In this document: in pieces, positions 37,187-45,648 of the stretch
Numbering within the stretch: the stretch's first letter is position 1
Layout of the letters: each line of letters opens with the position of its first letter
NCBI RefSeq assembly: GCF_008632075.1
Contig: NZ_VWVM01000002.1
Coordinates: forward strand, 124,001-188,000
Direction of reading: 5' to 3'
Source: Candidatus Pantoea gossypiicola
GTDB taxonomy: Bacteria; Pseudomonadota; Gammaproteobacteria; Enterobacterales; Enterobacteriaceae
DNA length: 64,000 nucleotides
The notes under the pieces: model-generated
Told to the model about the DNA's origin: nothing
Databases searched by the model: none
What the model saw: the letters and a program-made list of their open reading frames with translations, nothing else
Position numbers and translations under genes: made by a program

Positions 37187-38338
37187 ATGAGCCTCGATAT
37201 CTACACATTGTTTGTCTGCGAGCTCTACGTGCTGGGGTTTCTGAGCATTATTATGGTTTTTGCCTGGGTCGGGTCGCACTATGACCGCGTTCTTGGCTTC
37301 ACCTGCCTGTCACTGGTTTTCACCCTGATTGCCGTATTCTTAAGCAGCCTGCGCAGCAGCGGCCTGCATTTCCTGCCGGTTGCGGTCGGCAATGTGTTAG
37401 TGATGCTCGCTTATGGCGGATTATTAAATGCGTTCCGGCGCTTCTGCGGTAAACCTATCGGTACGCACTGGCTACTGGGTGCGCTGCTCTGGGCACTCCT
37501 CTGCTGCTTTCCGGCGTTTTATTACAGCTTACCCAAACGGGTACTGGTATTGTGCATCGCCTGCGTCGCCTATACCGCCGCACTGATCCAGCTGGTCTGG
37601 CAGGCGCGTGACACGCTGAAAGCCACTTTCTGGCCTGCCCAGTTGCTGCTGTGGATCCACCTGTTGTTTCATCTGGCGCGCCTGTTTCTGGATAGCGCCA
37701 TGCCCAGCACGCAACCCGGAGCGATTGGCGGGTCAGACTTTTCAGTTTACGTGATTCTGGAATCCATTCTGTTTGTCATCGGCCTGACGTTTACCATTCT
37801 GGCCATGGTGAATGAGCGGATGCAGATAGCGTTAAAACACACTTCCCTGCACGATCCGCTGACCAGCGTCTGGAATCGTCGCGCCTTATTTACTGAAGCC
37901 ACAAAAATTGTGGCGCGCTGCCGCCGTCAGAACCGGCCGTTCAGCGCAATACTGTTCGACCTCGATCATTTTAAAAGCATCAATGATCGATATGGCCATC
38001 ATCAGGGCGACCAGATTTTGATTCACTTTTGCGAAATAGTCAGAGAATTGATACCGGCTGAGGGGCGTTTTGCACGACTGGGCGGAGAAGAGTTTGCGGC
38101 CATCATTCCGGCTGGAGCACGGGATGCAGAGGCGTGGTGTGAGGCGATCCGGCTGGCGGTCTGTACATCGCAACCCAATGACATAGCTTATTCAGTCAGC
38201 ATTGGCTTTGCCACGGTCACGCAAGGCCAGCAGGATTTTGAGAGTTTACTGGCGCTGGCAGATGCAGCGCTCTATCACGCGAAAGCCAGTGGCCGGAACT
38301 GCACTGCGCAGCATCCGGTCCCGGCAGCCATCAGTTAG
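37187..38338 (+). CDS. Membrane diguanylate cyclase (GGDEF domain)
   Basis: A 383-residue protein with about seven hydrophobic segments (residues ~5-215) forming an MASE-like membrane sensor, then a GGDEF domain. The catalytic motif is intact as GGEEF (RLGGEEFAAI) and the DPLTSVWNRRAL and FDLDHFKSINDRYGHHQGD motifs are present, so it should make cyclic di-GMP. The RxxD inhibitory site expected five residues before GGEEF is absent (PAEG), so product inhibition may be lost. The ATG at 37187 lacks a strong ribosome site. Its stop overlaps that of convergent ychH. In E. coli this position downstream of prs holds a different gene. Confidence 0.85.
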   Translation: MSLDIYTLFVCELYVLGFLSIIMVFAWVGSHYDRVLGFTCLSLVFTLIAVFLSSLRSSGLHFLPVAVGNVLVMLAYGGLLNAFRRFCGKPIGTHWLLGALLWALLCCFPAFYYSLPKRVLVLCIACVAYTAALIQLVWQARDTLKATFWPAQLLLWIHLLFHLARLFLDSAMPSTQPGAIGGSDFSVYVILESILFVIGLTFTILAMVNERMQIALKHTSLHDPLTSVWNRRALFTEATKIVARCRRQNRPFSAILFDLDHFKSINDRYGHHQGDQILIHFCEIVRELIPAEGRFARLGGEEFAAIIPAGARDAEAWCEAIRLAVCTSQPNDIAYSVSIGFATVTQGQQDFESLLALADAALYHAKASGRNCTAQHPVPAAIS

Positions 38339-38610
38339 TGGTGGGAATTGTGTGACCGGCGGCAGCGCTTGTCATAGTGACGCAGCCAGTAATAGCGATC
38401 TTCAATTTTTTCACGGCCACTGATACGCGCGCCCACCAGCCACATCAGTGCGCCAATAAAGATGCTCAGAATCGCGCCCTGCGCCAGAAACTGCGGCAAA
38501 TCGAGTGTCGGCAGCTGGTTCATAATTGAAAACCCAACACCCAGCACCATTGTGACTAATCCCAGTACCATCAAGCTGTTACCCGCTACGCGGCAGTGTT
38601 GATGTTTCAT
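38335..38610 (-). CDS. ychH: YchH family inner-membrane stress protein
   Basis: A 91-residue protein with two membrane helices (NSLMVLGLVTMVLGVGFSI and GAILSIFIGALMWLVGA) and the conserved tail DRYYWLRHYDKRCRR, matching E. coli YchH. The ATG at 38610 has GAGGTG upstream; the longer frame is not supported. As in E. coli it diverges from pth. E. coli YchH is linked to stress and biofilm responses; its mechanism is unknown. Confidence 0.9.
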   Translation of the reverse strand: MKHQHCRVAGNSLMVLGLVTMVLGVGFSIMNQLPTLDLPQFLAQGAILSIFIGALMWLVGARISGREKIEDRYYWLRHYDKRCRRSHNSHH

Positions 38611-38865
38611 GCTGCACCTCCATCCATATGAGTAAATAACCGCACACAATGTTAAGTGCCATAAGTTTAGGCAATGGCTGGGGTCCACGTTGCGGACTGG
38701 ATCACACATCAGCTATAAAGAATGGCCTGGTCCTGAATGCAGCCTGTTGATTCAGATAGAAAATGATTAATCACCGTTCTGAACCATTTCGATGCGTGTG
38801 CTTTGTCATCTCGCCTGTGGCGAAGTAAACTAACGCCCTTTCGCGATAACAGCAGGATAATCATT

Positions 38866-39453
38866 GTGAGCAGCATTAAACTGATTGTGGGACTGGCCAA
38901 TCCGGGCGCTGAATACGCCGCCACACGCCACAATGCGGGTGCCTGGTATCTGGATCTACTGGCTGAGCGCCACAATCAGTCACTGAAAGAGGAAGGCAAA
39001 TTCTATGGCTATACCGCCCGCCTGGCGATAGCCGGCGAGGATGTGCGCCTGCTGGTGCCGACCACCTTTATGAACCTGAGTGGTAAAGCGGTGGCGGCAA
39101 TGGCGACCTTTTATCGCATCGCGCCAGAAGAGATTCTGGTGGCGCATGATGAACTCGATTTGCCGCCCGGTGTGGCGAAGTTCAAGCAGGGCGGCGGCCA
39201 TGGCGGCCATAACGGGCTGAAAGACATCATCAGCAAGCTGGGCAACAACAATAATTTCCATCGGCTGCGCATCGGTATCGGGCATCCCGGCGATCGCAAC
39301 AAAGTGACCGGATTTGTGCTGGGCAAGCCGCCCGCCAGTGAGCAGAAGCTGATTGATGATGCCATTGATGAGGCGGCGCGCTGCACCGAACTGTGGCTGA
39401 AAGAGGATCGCATTAAGGCAATGAACCGGCTGCACGCCTTCAAGCCTGCTTAA
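38866..39453 (+). CDS. pth: Peptidyl-tRNA hydrolase
   Basis: A 195-residue enzyme that recycles peptidyl-tRNA. Conserved: [19 protein letters not shown] with the catalytic histidine, [18 protein letters not shown] and [13 protein letters not shown]. The start is probably GTG at 38866, which gives an N-terminus (SSIKLIVGL) like E. coli and has AGGA upstream. It is followed by ychF 108 bp later. Confidence 0.95.
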   Translation: MSSIKLIVGLANPGAEYAATRHNAGAWYLDLLAERHNQSLKEEGKFYGYTARLAIAGEDVRLLVPTTFMNLSGKAVAAMATFYRIAPEEILVAHDELDLPPGVAKFKQGGGHGGHNGLKDIISKLGNNNNFHRLRIGIGHPGDRNKVTGFVLGKPPASEQKLIDDAIDEAARCTELWLKEDRIKAMNRLHAFKPA

Positions 39454-39561
39454 ACGCCCGAATCATTGCGATTCCGTGTATAATGCGCGAAATTTTTCCA
39501 TTCGTCTCCGACAGTCCGCCCTCTGGCGCGCTGTCCATCCAGTTATAAAGGGTATCAAACC

Positions 39562-40653
39562 ATGGGATTCAAATGCGGTATCGTGGGCCTGCCGAACGTC
39601 GGTAAATCCACTCTGTTTAACGCGCTGACTAAAGCGGGCATCGAAGCGGCTAACTTCCCGTTCTGTACCATTGAGCCAAACACCGGCGTGGTACCCATGC
39701 CTGACCTGCGTCTGGACCAGCTTTCTGAGATTGTTAAGCCACAGCGCGTGGTGCCGACTACCATGGAATTCGTCGATATCGCGGGCCTGGTAAAAGGTGC
39801 GTCCAAAGGTGAAGGCCTGGGCAACCAGTTCCTGACCAACATCCGCGAAACCGAAGCGATCGGCCACGTGGTGCGCTGCTTTGAAAACGACAACATCATC
39901 CACGTTGCGGGAAAAGTGAACCCGGCGGAAGATATTGATGTCATCAACACCGAACTGGCGCTGTCCGATCTGGAAACCTGTGAACGTGCGATTCAGCGCG
40001 TGCAGAAGAAAGCCAAAGGCGGCGACAAAGATGCCAAAGCCGAGCTGGCTGCGCTGGAGAAGTGCCTGCCGCATCTTTCTGAAGCGGGCATGCTGCGTTC
40101 ACTGGATCTGGATGCCGACGACAAAGCGGCCATCCGCTATCTGAGCTTCCTGACCCTGAAACCAACGATGTACATTGCCAACGTCAATGAAGATGGTTTC
40201 GAGAACAACCCGTACCTGGATCAGGTGCGCGCTATCGCTGAAGCAGAAGGTTCAGTCGTCGTACCGGTTTGCGCCGCCGTTGAGTCGGACATTGCCGAGC
40301 TGGAAGATGAAGATCGTGAAGAGTTCATGGCGGAACTGGGACTGGAAGAGCCGGGCCTGAACCGCGTTATCCGCGCCGGTTACTCGCTGCTGAACCTGCA
40401 GACCTACTTCACCGCTGGCGTGAAAGAAGTGCGTGCCTGGACCATCCCGGTTGGTGCCACTGCTCCACAGGCAGCCGGTAAAATCCATACTGACTTCGAG
40501 AAAGGCTTTATCCGCGCCCAGACCATCGCGTTTGAAGACTTTATCGCCTATAAAGGCGAGCAAGGCGCGAAAGAAGCTGGAAAGATGCGTTCAGAAGGTA
40601 AAGAGTACATCGTGAAAGATGGCGATGTGATGAACTTTTTGTTCAACGTCTGA
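39562..40653 (+). CDS. ychF: Redox-regulated ATPase YchF
   Basis: A 363-residue Obg-family P-loop protein that prefers ATP and associates with ribosomes. The P-loop is GLPNVGKST, the [20 protein letters not shown] block is diagnostic, and the C-terminal TGS domain ends in [12 protein letters not shown]. An intrinsic terminator follows, and beyond it the AT-rich insertion begins. Confidence 0.96.
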   Translation: MGFKCGIVGLPNVGKSTLFNALTKAGIEAANFPFCTIEPNTGVVPMPDLRLDQLSEIVKPQRVVPTTMEFVDIAGLVKGASKGEGLGNQFLTNIRETEAIGHVVRCFENDNIIHVAGKVNPAEDIDVINTELALSDLETCERAIQRVQKKAKGGDKDAKAELAALEKCLPHLSEAGMLRSLDLDADDKAAIRYLSFLTLKPTMYIANVNEDGFENNPYLDQVRAIAEAEGSVVVPVCAAVESDIAELEDEDREEFMAELGLEEPGLNRVIRAGYSLLNLQTYFTAGVKEVRAWTIPVGATAPQAAGKIHTDFEKGFIRAQTIAFEDFIAYKGEQGAKEAGKMRSEGKEYIVKDGDVMNFLFNV

Positions 40654-40709
40654 TTGGGTTGTTGTTTCATGAGGTTTCATTGAATCTCATGAAGACGCAA
40701 AAATCTCTT

Positions 40710-40738
40710 AAATCCACGCAGCTGCGTGGATTTTTTAT
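40710..40738 (+). terminator. Intrinsic terminator of ychF
   Basis: AAATCCACGCA and TGCGTGGATTT pair perfectly and are followed by T-rich sequence (TTTTATTT). A similar plus-strand terminator occurs at 45456 beyond the insertion, with shared upstream motifs. Confidence 0.9.
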
Positions 40739-40916
40739 TTAAGGAAGTCTCATACAATTTCAATACAGCGCAGCTAAAGGGGGAGGGATTCGACAAAACT
40801 GCTTATCAAAAGCACTAAAATGCCCAGCAAAAATCATGCATTCCCGTGACGACATATATTTATTTCAATATTTTAATTAATTTTAATGTCTAGTGAATTA
40901 TGGTATAAATGATACA

Positions 40917-40946
40917 GATAGAACTTCACCGAAGTGAAGTTCTATC
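40917..40946 (-). terminator. Strong UUCG-loop hairpin ending the MTase-ATPase-HEPN operon
   Basis: GATAGAACTTCAC and GTGAAGTTCTATC form a perfect 13 bp stem. On the minus strand the loop is TTCG closed by C-G, the extra-stable UUCG tetraloop. It lies 47 bp beyond the stop of the HEPN gene. The downstream T content is modest, so it may stabilise the 3' end as much as terminate. The rest of 40739-40992 is AT-rich with no gene. Confidence 0.6.
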
Positions 40947-40992
40947 AGAGAAATACTTAAATATTTTGGCAAGTTATAGTAACTCTAAATAT

Positions 40993-41850
40993 TTACCTCA
41001 GGCGTACTGGGGCTTTAGAATTCTTGAATCGTAAATATAAAGCGCTTGCAGAAGGAGATTTTATCGAGTCTTCTTTAGTTTGAAAAATTTTATAGTATTT
41101 ATTGAATATTATCTTATCGGTTTGATAATCCCAAGTCCATGTGAAATTTGTTATGTTGGGAGGAATAAGTCTTTGGAGCACATGTGCAAAAACCTCATTA
41201 TTTATTGATTTAACCAAAGAGAATAAAACTTCTGCTATTTTAGCCAAATCATTTTTATTTAAAATAACGGGCTTCTCTATAAGAGTTTTATGGCCATCTA
41301 AACCAAGTGCAATTGCATTTTTAACGCCCAACTTACCAAAGCGGTGAACACAGCAATGTCTCATTTGACAGATAGACTCATATCTATCCAGTAAGCCACC
41401 TAAGCTTGCAGTGACTTTGTTCATGTCAAGGAATTTATTCAAGCTGGAAGTGATTTTATCTTTTCCTGAGAACACTGTTTCTTCAAGAAGCGCCTCTGGA
41501 AGTAAATCTTTTTTGTGATGTACTGCTGCTGTATAACTAACTTGTAAAGATTCGCATTTTTTTTGCACGAATAAATCAACATTTATTAACGACCGAATCA
41601 TAGACCTCATGTAACTTTCAACTGCAGAAACATAGCCAAGTAAAAGAAGATTTCCGAGCTGATTAGAGATCTCTTCTTCACTTGTGACCCAAAGTAAATT
41701 TAAACTAACCGCATTTGTCAGAAACTCATCTATTGGAGAATAATTATTGCCTGATTCAGTTGAAAAAAAAACCGATGTGTCGAAGTCACTAGTAGGCAAC
41801 CTAACAGTCACTATTGCAGAGAAATCTTCAGTAGCATTTGTAATTGTCAT
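40993..41850 (-). CDS. HEPN-motif protein, putative RNase effector of the insertion
   Basis: A 285-residue protein of no family I can name. It carries a HEPN catalytic motif RX4H at R164-H169 (CQMRHCCVHRFG), with His directly after the Arg as in active HEPN RNases, set in a mainly helical region (about 60-225). The N-terminal ~50 and C-terminal ~60 residues are unassigned. Start ATG 41850 is preceded by AAGGAGGG. It is the last gene of three, 10 bp after the ATPase gene, and is AT-rich like its partners. Inference: an RNA-cleaving effector held in check by the other two proteins. A HEPN fold with a non-catalytic role is the alternative. Confidence 0.65.
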   Translation of the reverse strand: MTITNATEDFSAIVTVRLPTSDFDTSVFFSTESGNNYSPIDEFLTNAVSLNLLWVTSEEEISNQLGNLLLLGYVSAVESYMRSMIRSLINVDLFVQKKCESLQVSYTAAVHHKKDLLPEALLEETVFSGKDKITSSLNKFLDMNKVTASLGGLLDRYESICQMRHCCVHRFGKLGVKNAIALGLDGHKTLIEKPVILNKNDLAKIAEVLFSLVKSINNEVFAHVLQRLIPPNITNFTWTWDYQTDKIIFNKYYKIFQTKEDSIKSPSASALYLRFKNSKAPVRLR

Positions 41851-41860
41851 TTTACCCTCC

Positions 41861-43591
41861 TTATGATAAAAAATCATCAACGAAACTTTCTAGAACATCG
41901 ACAATTCGAGTTGCCCTTTTATCGCCAATTCCATTTATTAACAACAATTCTGCCGCTGGATCTTGTTTTGCTAGGTAGTCTCTAATAGTTTTTAATGATG
42001 GCAATGATTCACTAATTTTCTTTTTCTGCCATTTAGTTAAGCCTGGCACAATATCTAATTTTGTGTCTAAGCACAAATTAAAAGTAGAAGCATCAACAAG
42101 TTGGTTTGCACAATTATGGCAAAATTTTTGATTATCATGAATTCTTTGTGCATGGCAAACAGTACATGCAGGTAATGAAAAACTTAATAAATTAATTCGC
42201 TCTTTAGACATTAGTCTTGTTAAGCTACGTCTAAGAGGATGCTTAGTGTTTTTCCAGGAAAAACCATCTAAAATTTGTTTGATTGCCCCACTCTTCTCAT
42301 GAGTAGAGAAAACACGTAAAGATATCAACATTGCCGAGTGAGGTATAAAACGTTGATAAATACGCTGAGGTGTGCCGTGTTTAACCTCTCCTGAGTCGTA
42401 AATTAAACCAGCTTCGACTAGCAAATTGAACATTCTTTCAACTATTGGAGTTATACCCTCCTTTTCAATTCCAACAAAAATTTGTTTTTCCTTCTTAGTT
42501 AACAATTTTATATTGGCATCTTTTAAAAGGCTTGCAAACTTATCAAGAATTTCTTCACCAAAAGAAATCAGGTCTCTGAATTTTGGAACTTTCATTGATA
42601 AAGAGCGATATTCATTAATCCTTGCCGACAAATGTTCGTTTATAATATTATTTATTGCCTGCTGACTAGTTTTATACCCACTACGAGTATACTCATCCAA
42701 CATGGTCAAATAAGCTCTTGGAATACCAAAAGCAGCAAGTTTAAACATTTTTTTTGCATCGTCAGGCATCTCTTCAAGATTAGGAACTCTTTTTACAGCA
42801 ATAGAATCCATGACAGAATTATATTCACTGTCATCAATTGATATCCATACTGGAATAGATATTGAATCCTGACCTTCATGAAACTTTGGACTTTTTTCTG
42901 TTGTCCCAGGATAGACCGAGGCTTTAGGAACTATTGTTGTAGACTTTAAAGAGCGAACAATATCCAAAAATTCGAGCAAATATTCAGGCGTCAGTGTTAA
43001 AGCTGCATCATCCATTAGAATAATGGAAAAATTCCTTTCAGCCTGGAAGCGAATATCGTCTATTATTTCCTGTACTTTTTCTATTGTTATTTTCTCAACT
43101 ATATCGGCTTCGTCGTCTTCTAATGGTTGAGATCTTTCAACTCTAGAAACAAACTTGCTCAAACCATCAATCTCAAACCCATAATTATTCATTACAGACT
43201 CAGGATCAACTTTAGAATTATCCCACTCACTACGTTTATCAACAATAGATAACAGTATACGAGCTAATACCCATGAGTGGAACTGATTGATAGCTCCTCC
43301 CCGACTCGTTAATAAAGGTTCAAGTCGAAAGTATCTATTGAATGAAACATATATCGCAAAAGGTTTGTTTTTTAGTTCTTTACACTTCACCCAAGCATAA
43401 CGCATCATATGTGTCTTACCACAACCCCTAGGGCCGACAATAGTCCTTAATCCTTTATTAGTAAGCTCTGCGTATACTTTTTTAAAAATCTCTCCCTCTT
43501 CAGATGTCTCATCGAGTAATTCATCTAAAGGGATGTAATCAGCACGTTGCTGTAAAGTATAACTTAACTGTTCTTCTTCAAAATTATCCAT
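41861..43591 (-). CDS. P-loop ATPase with zinc ribbon and helix-hairpin-helix tail
   Basis: A 576-residue protein. Walker A is GPRGCGKT (53-60) and Walker B is SIILMDDA (189-196), the pattern of ORC/STAND-like AAA+ ATPases. Winged-helix-like sequence follows (about 360-430). A four-cysteine zinc ribbon lies at C476/C479 and C491/C494, then two HhH-like segments (VPGLTKWQKKKI and INGIGDKRATRIV), suggesting DNA binding at the C-terminus. It lies between the methyltransferase and HEPN genes with 15 and 10 bp gaps. I do not recognise it as part of a named system; sensor or switch is an inference. Confidence 0.75.
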   Translation of the reverse strand: MDNFEEEQLSYTLQQRADYIPLDELLDETSEEGEIFKKVYAELTNKGLRTIVGPRGCGKTHMMRYAWVKCKELKNKPFAIYVSFNRYFRLEPLLTSRGGAINQFHSWVLARILLSIVDKRSEWDNSKVDPESVMNNYGFEIDGLSKFVSRVERSQPLEDDEADIVEKITIEKVQEIIDDIRFQAERNFSIILMDDAALTLTPEYLLEFLDIVRSLKSTTIVPKASVYPGTTEKSPKFHEGQDSISIPVWISIDDSEYNSVMDSIAVKRVPNLEEMPDDAKKMFKLAAFGIPRAYLTMLDEYTRSGYKTSQQAINNIINEHLSARINEYRSLSMKVPKFRDLISFGEEILDKFASLLKDANIKLLTKKEKQIFVGIEKEGITPIVERMFNLLVEAGLIYDSGEVKHGTPQRIYQRFIPHSAMLISLRVFSTHEKSGAIKQILDGFSWKNTKHPLRRSLTRLMSKERINLLSFSLPACTVCHAQRIHDNQKFCHNCANQLVDASTFNLCLDTKLDIVPGLTKWQKKKISESLPSLKTIRDYLAKQDPAAELLLINGIGDKRATRIVDVLESFVDDFLS

Positions 43592-43606
43592 ATTCCTCTC
43601 TCGAAT

Positions 43607-44809
43607 TCAAAAGATAAGGTTAAGAATTGCTTTTTGCGTTAAAAATCTCGCACCCACGCCATGAGAGAGTGCGTTAAGATAGTTTTTTCCTTCTTCACTA
43701 ATAAGGAAGGCGAACAAACCATCCCTGTACTCAACTGCTACTCTAATCAAAATAATACAATCACTAATAACCACATTCCCATTCTCGACCATACAAATTT
43801 TCTCAGTCAAATTCCGCCCAACCCTTGATATCAAAATATCGCCAGGACAGGCTACAACTTCATTATTTTTAAGTTGTTCGTTTTTAATAAAAAACTCATG
43901 CGGGACTTTATATTGCTTAGAATGCATATCACTAGTATGAAAAACAGGATGAGATTTTAATCGTCTCTCAGAGGATGAAATATTACCTCTAACTAAGAGA
44001 CTTACTATATCACCAACTCTGACCCCATTATTATTTTTAACTTTAGCAGAATGATAACTATAATCTAGACGCTCAACTGCACTCGACGTTTTTATTTTTA
44101 TCGGTTGGCAAAAATCATTATTTTCGTCGACACACTGTAATGTTACTTTTTCACCTGGCTGTCCGTCTTTTCTAAGTACCAAAATATGAGTTTTTGCATC
44201 AGTACGACGAAAAACTCTTCTTGGAAGTTGAATTACCGATTCAACTGCATGGCACTCCAACAATTTCCTTCTTAATTCTAAATGCTTATCACCAGATATA
44301 ATTCCGTCGGGTAGAATTAAACCTAACAAACCACCACTTTTGAGCAGCCTTAAATTCTGAGCAATAAAAAGCATCTCTGCTGAAATATCTTTTTTACTGT
44401 AAATAACATCCTCTAGGCCAGCCTCTTCAAGGATATATTTGAAATCATTATGCCATTTTGGTCTAATGTATGGAGGATTACAAATAGCTGCATCCGCACT
44501 CGCTAAAGATATGTTTATTTTATTGGGCAGATCATGGCTTAAGGCATTAGCTATTGTATGAGTGATCCGTCCACCAAACATAGATTCTAGAGATTTTGCT
44601 CGTGCATTTAAGTCTATGTCCACAGTCATAAATATAGCATCTGACCACTGCTTTGATGCAGCTACTGTCAAAGCACCATCCCCAGAACCAAGGTCAAGAA
44701 CTAAGGACGGTGAAACATTTTGCATGGAATCAATCAGAAGTTGACCGATAATTTCACTGGTGAAATATCGACCAAGGTAATCAGACTTTCTATTATGAGT
44801 TAAATGCAT
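43607..44809 (-). CDS. N6-adenine DNA methyltransferase with type I S-like specificity domain
   Basis: A 400-residue protein. SAM motif I is LDLGSGDGALT (38-48) and the catalytic motif IV is NPPY (111-114), typical of N6-adenine methyltransferases. The C-terminal ~150 residues resemble a type I target-recognition domain (VRVGDIVSLLVRGNIS, then PGDILISRVGRN and ISEEGKNYLNALSHG). So modification and specificity are in one chain, but there is no restriction nuclease or translocase nearby. I prefer the ATG at 44809, which has AGGAAAA upstream, over the one at 44836, which falls inside a promoter-like palindrome. First gene of a three-gene AT-rich operon. Confidence 0.78.
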   Translation of the reverse strand: MHLTHNRKSDYLGRYFTSEIIGQLLIDSMQNVSPSLVLDLGSGDGALTVAASKQWSDAIFMTVDIDLNARAKSLESMFGGRITHTIANALSHDLPNKINISLASADAAICNPPYIRPKWHNDFKYILEEAGLEDVIYSKKDISAEMLFIAQNLRLLKSGGLLGLILPDGIISGDKHLELRRKLLECHAVESVIQLPRRVFRRTDAKTHILVLRKDGQPGEKVTLQCVDENNDFCQPIKIKTSSAVERLDYSYHSAKVKNNNGVRVGDIVSLLVRGNISSSERRLKSHPVFHTSDMHSKQYKVPHEFFIKNEQLKNNEVVACPGDILISRVGRNLTEKICMVENGNVVISDCIILIRVAVEYRDGLFAFLISEEGKNYLNALSHGVGARFLTQKAILNLIF

Positions 44810-44826
44810 GATTTTCCTGCACTGTT

Positions 44827-44850
44827 TTATTGGCATATATACACCAATAA
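44827..44850 (-). promoter_or_regulatory. Palindromic operator/promoter element of the insertion operon
   Basis: Arms TTATTGG and CCAATAA flank a ten-base TATATA-containing centre. The centre can serve as a -10 box placing transcription ~18-20 bases before the preferred start at 44809. A protein bound to the palindrome would block it. No clear -35 box. Confidence 0.45.
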
Positions 44851-45007
44851 TGTAACACGAAGTCTAGCATTTTCACTTACTTAAGCTGAAAAAAGTGGCC
44901 TTAATCTCATGGAATAACCGCTGACAAGGTTCGACACCGCTCTGCGGTGCTACCTTTTCCTGTTTTATCAGTGTGCGCCCCGAAAACGAAGGGATGCTCT
45001 CCGCCTG

Positions 45008-45151
45008 CTATCTCACGCCTGGAGCCATAAGTGAAATGGAAACCAGGTTATCTTGTTCAAGTAAATAGATAAGTTGAACTGGCCCACGCTTTAACTGGAT
45101 CAATTCCAAATTGCGGACAGAAAGTTTCAACCCGGCTACGGTCTCATTCAT
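45008..45151 (-). CDS. Possible small protein, 47 codons
   Basis: A minus-strand frame from ATG 45151 to TAG 45008 encodes MNETVAGLKLSVRNLELIQL followed by a hydrophobic-rich end. The upstream ribosome site is weak. I recognise no family; it could be a remnant of a longer gene. Confidence 0.25.
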   Translation of the reverse strand: MNETVAGLKLSVRNLELIQLKRGPVQLIYLLEQDNLVSISLMAPGVR

Positions 45152-45455
45152 GACGATGACTTTTCTTTAGAGTAGTACCAATAAGCTTGATAAGACAGGT
45201 CATTATGTAACCTGCAGTTGCACAAAAGCTAAAGTCAAGAGACCCAGATATCATTTAAAAAATGTCATAATCAGAGTCTTACATACAACAAAAATCGAAT
45301 TAATCTAAAAATGAGCATGTAAATAAGCATTTCTATTTAAAAATAAAAACCCATTAAAAACATAAAGTTAAAAAAACAAATGATGGTTCGCCGTCTTAAT
45401 AAAATCTGTTTTATCATGAGGCTTCAGCACCCCCTTTGAATCTGACAGACTCCCT

Positions 45456-45487
45456 AAAATTCACGTCATTGCGTGAATTTTTCTTTT
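45456..45487 (+). terminator. Plus-strand terminator resembling that of ychF
   Basis: AAATTCACG and CGTGAATTT pair perfectly around TCATTG, followed by TTCTTTTC. No plus-strand gene lies upstream within the insertion, so it may be a displaced or duplicated ychF terminator. Confidence 0.7.
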
Positions 45488-45648
45488 CATAAAGTAGCAA
45501 TGGTGTCTGTCAACACACCTGAACAATGCCGCAATCATCACCTTAACAAGTCTGTTGTTCCAGCTCGTTTTTCGCAACAGTCAGCAAACGAACCCGTTGC
45601 AACCTGAGCATCCCCTCTCACCTGCTCTTCACCTGAAATGGCACGTAT

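Larger units (their letters stand above)
44851..45648. other. Gene-poor AT-rich flank of the insertion
   Basis: About 800 bases hold no clear full gene. Inside are a GC-richer patch (44920-45010) with the hairpin CACCGC-TCT-GCGGTG, a possible 47-codon frame at 45008-45151, an AT-rich stretch (45230-45410) and a terminator-like hairpin at 45456. It looks like a mosaic of remnants. Confidence 0.5.

Noticed and set aside
40993-44809. Ordinary type I restriction-modification system
   Set aside because: There is a methyltransferase with S-like domain but no HsdR translocase/nuclease, and the ATPase has no helicase motifs.
44851-45648. tRNA or integrase marking the insertion site
   Set aside because: I found no tRNA-like cloverleaf and no integrase or transposase sequence; the flanking similarity is to the ychF terminator instead.
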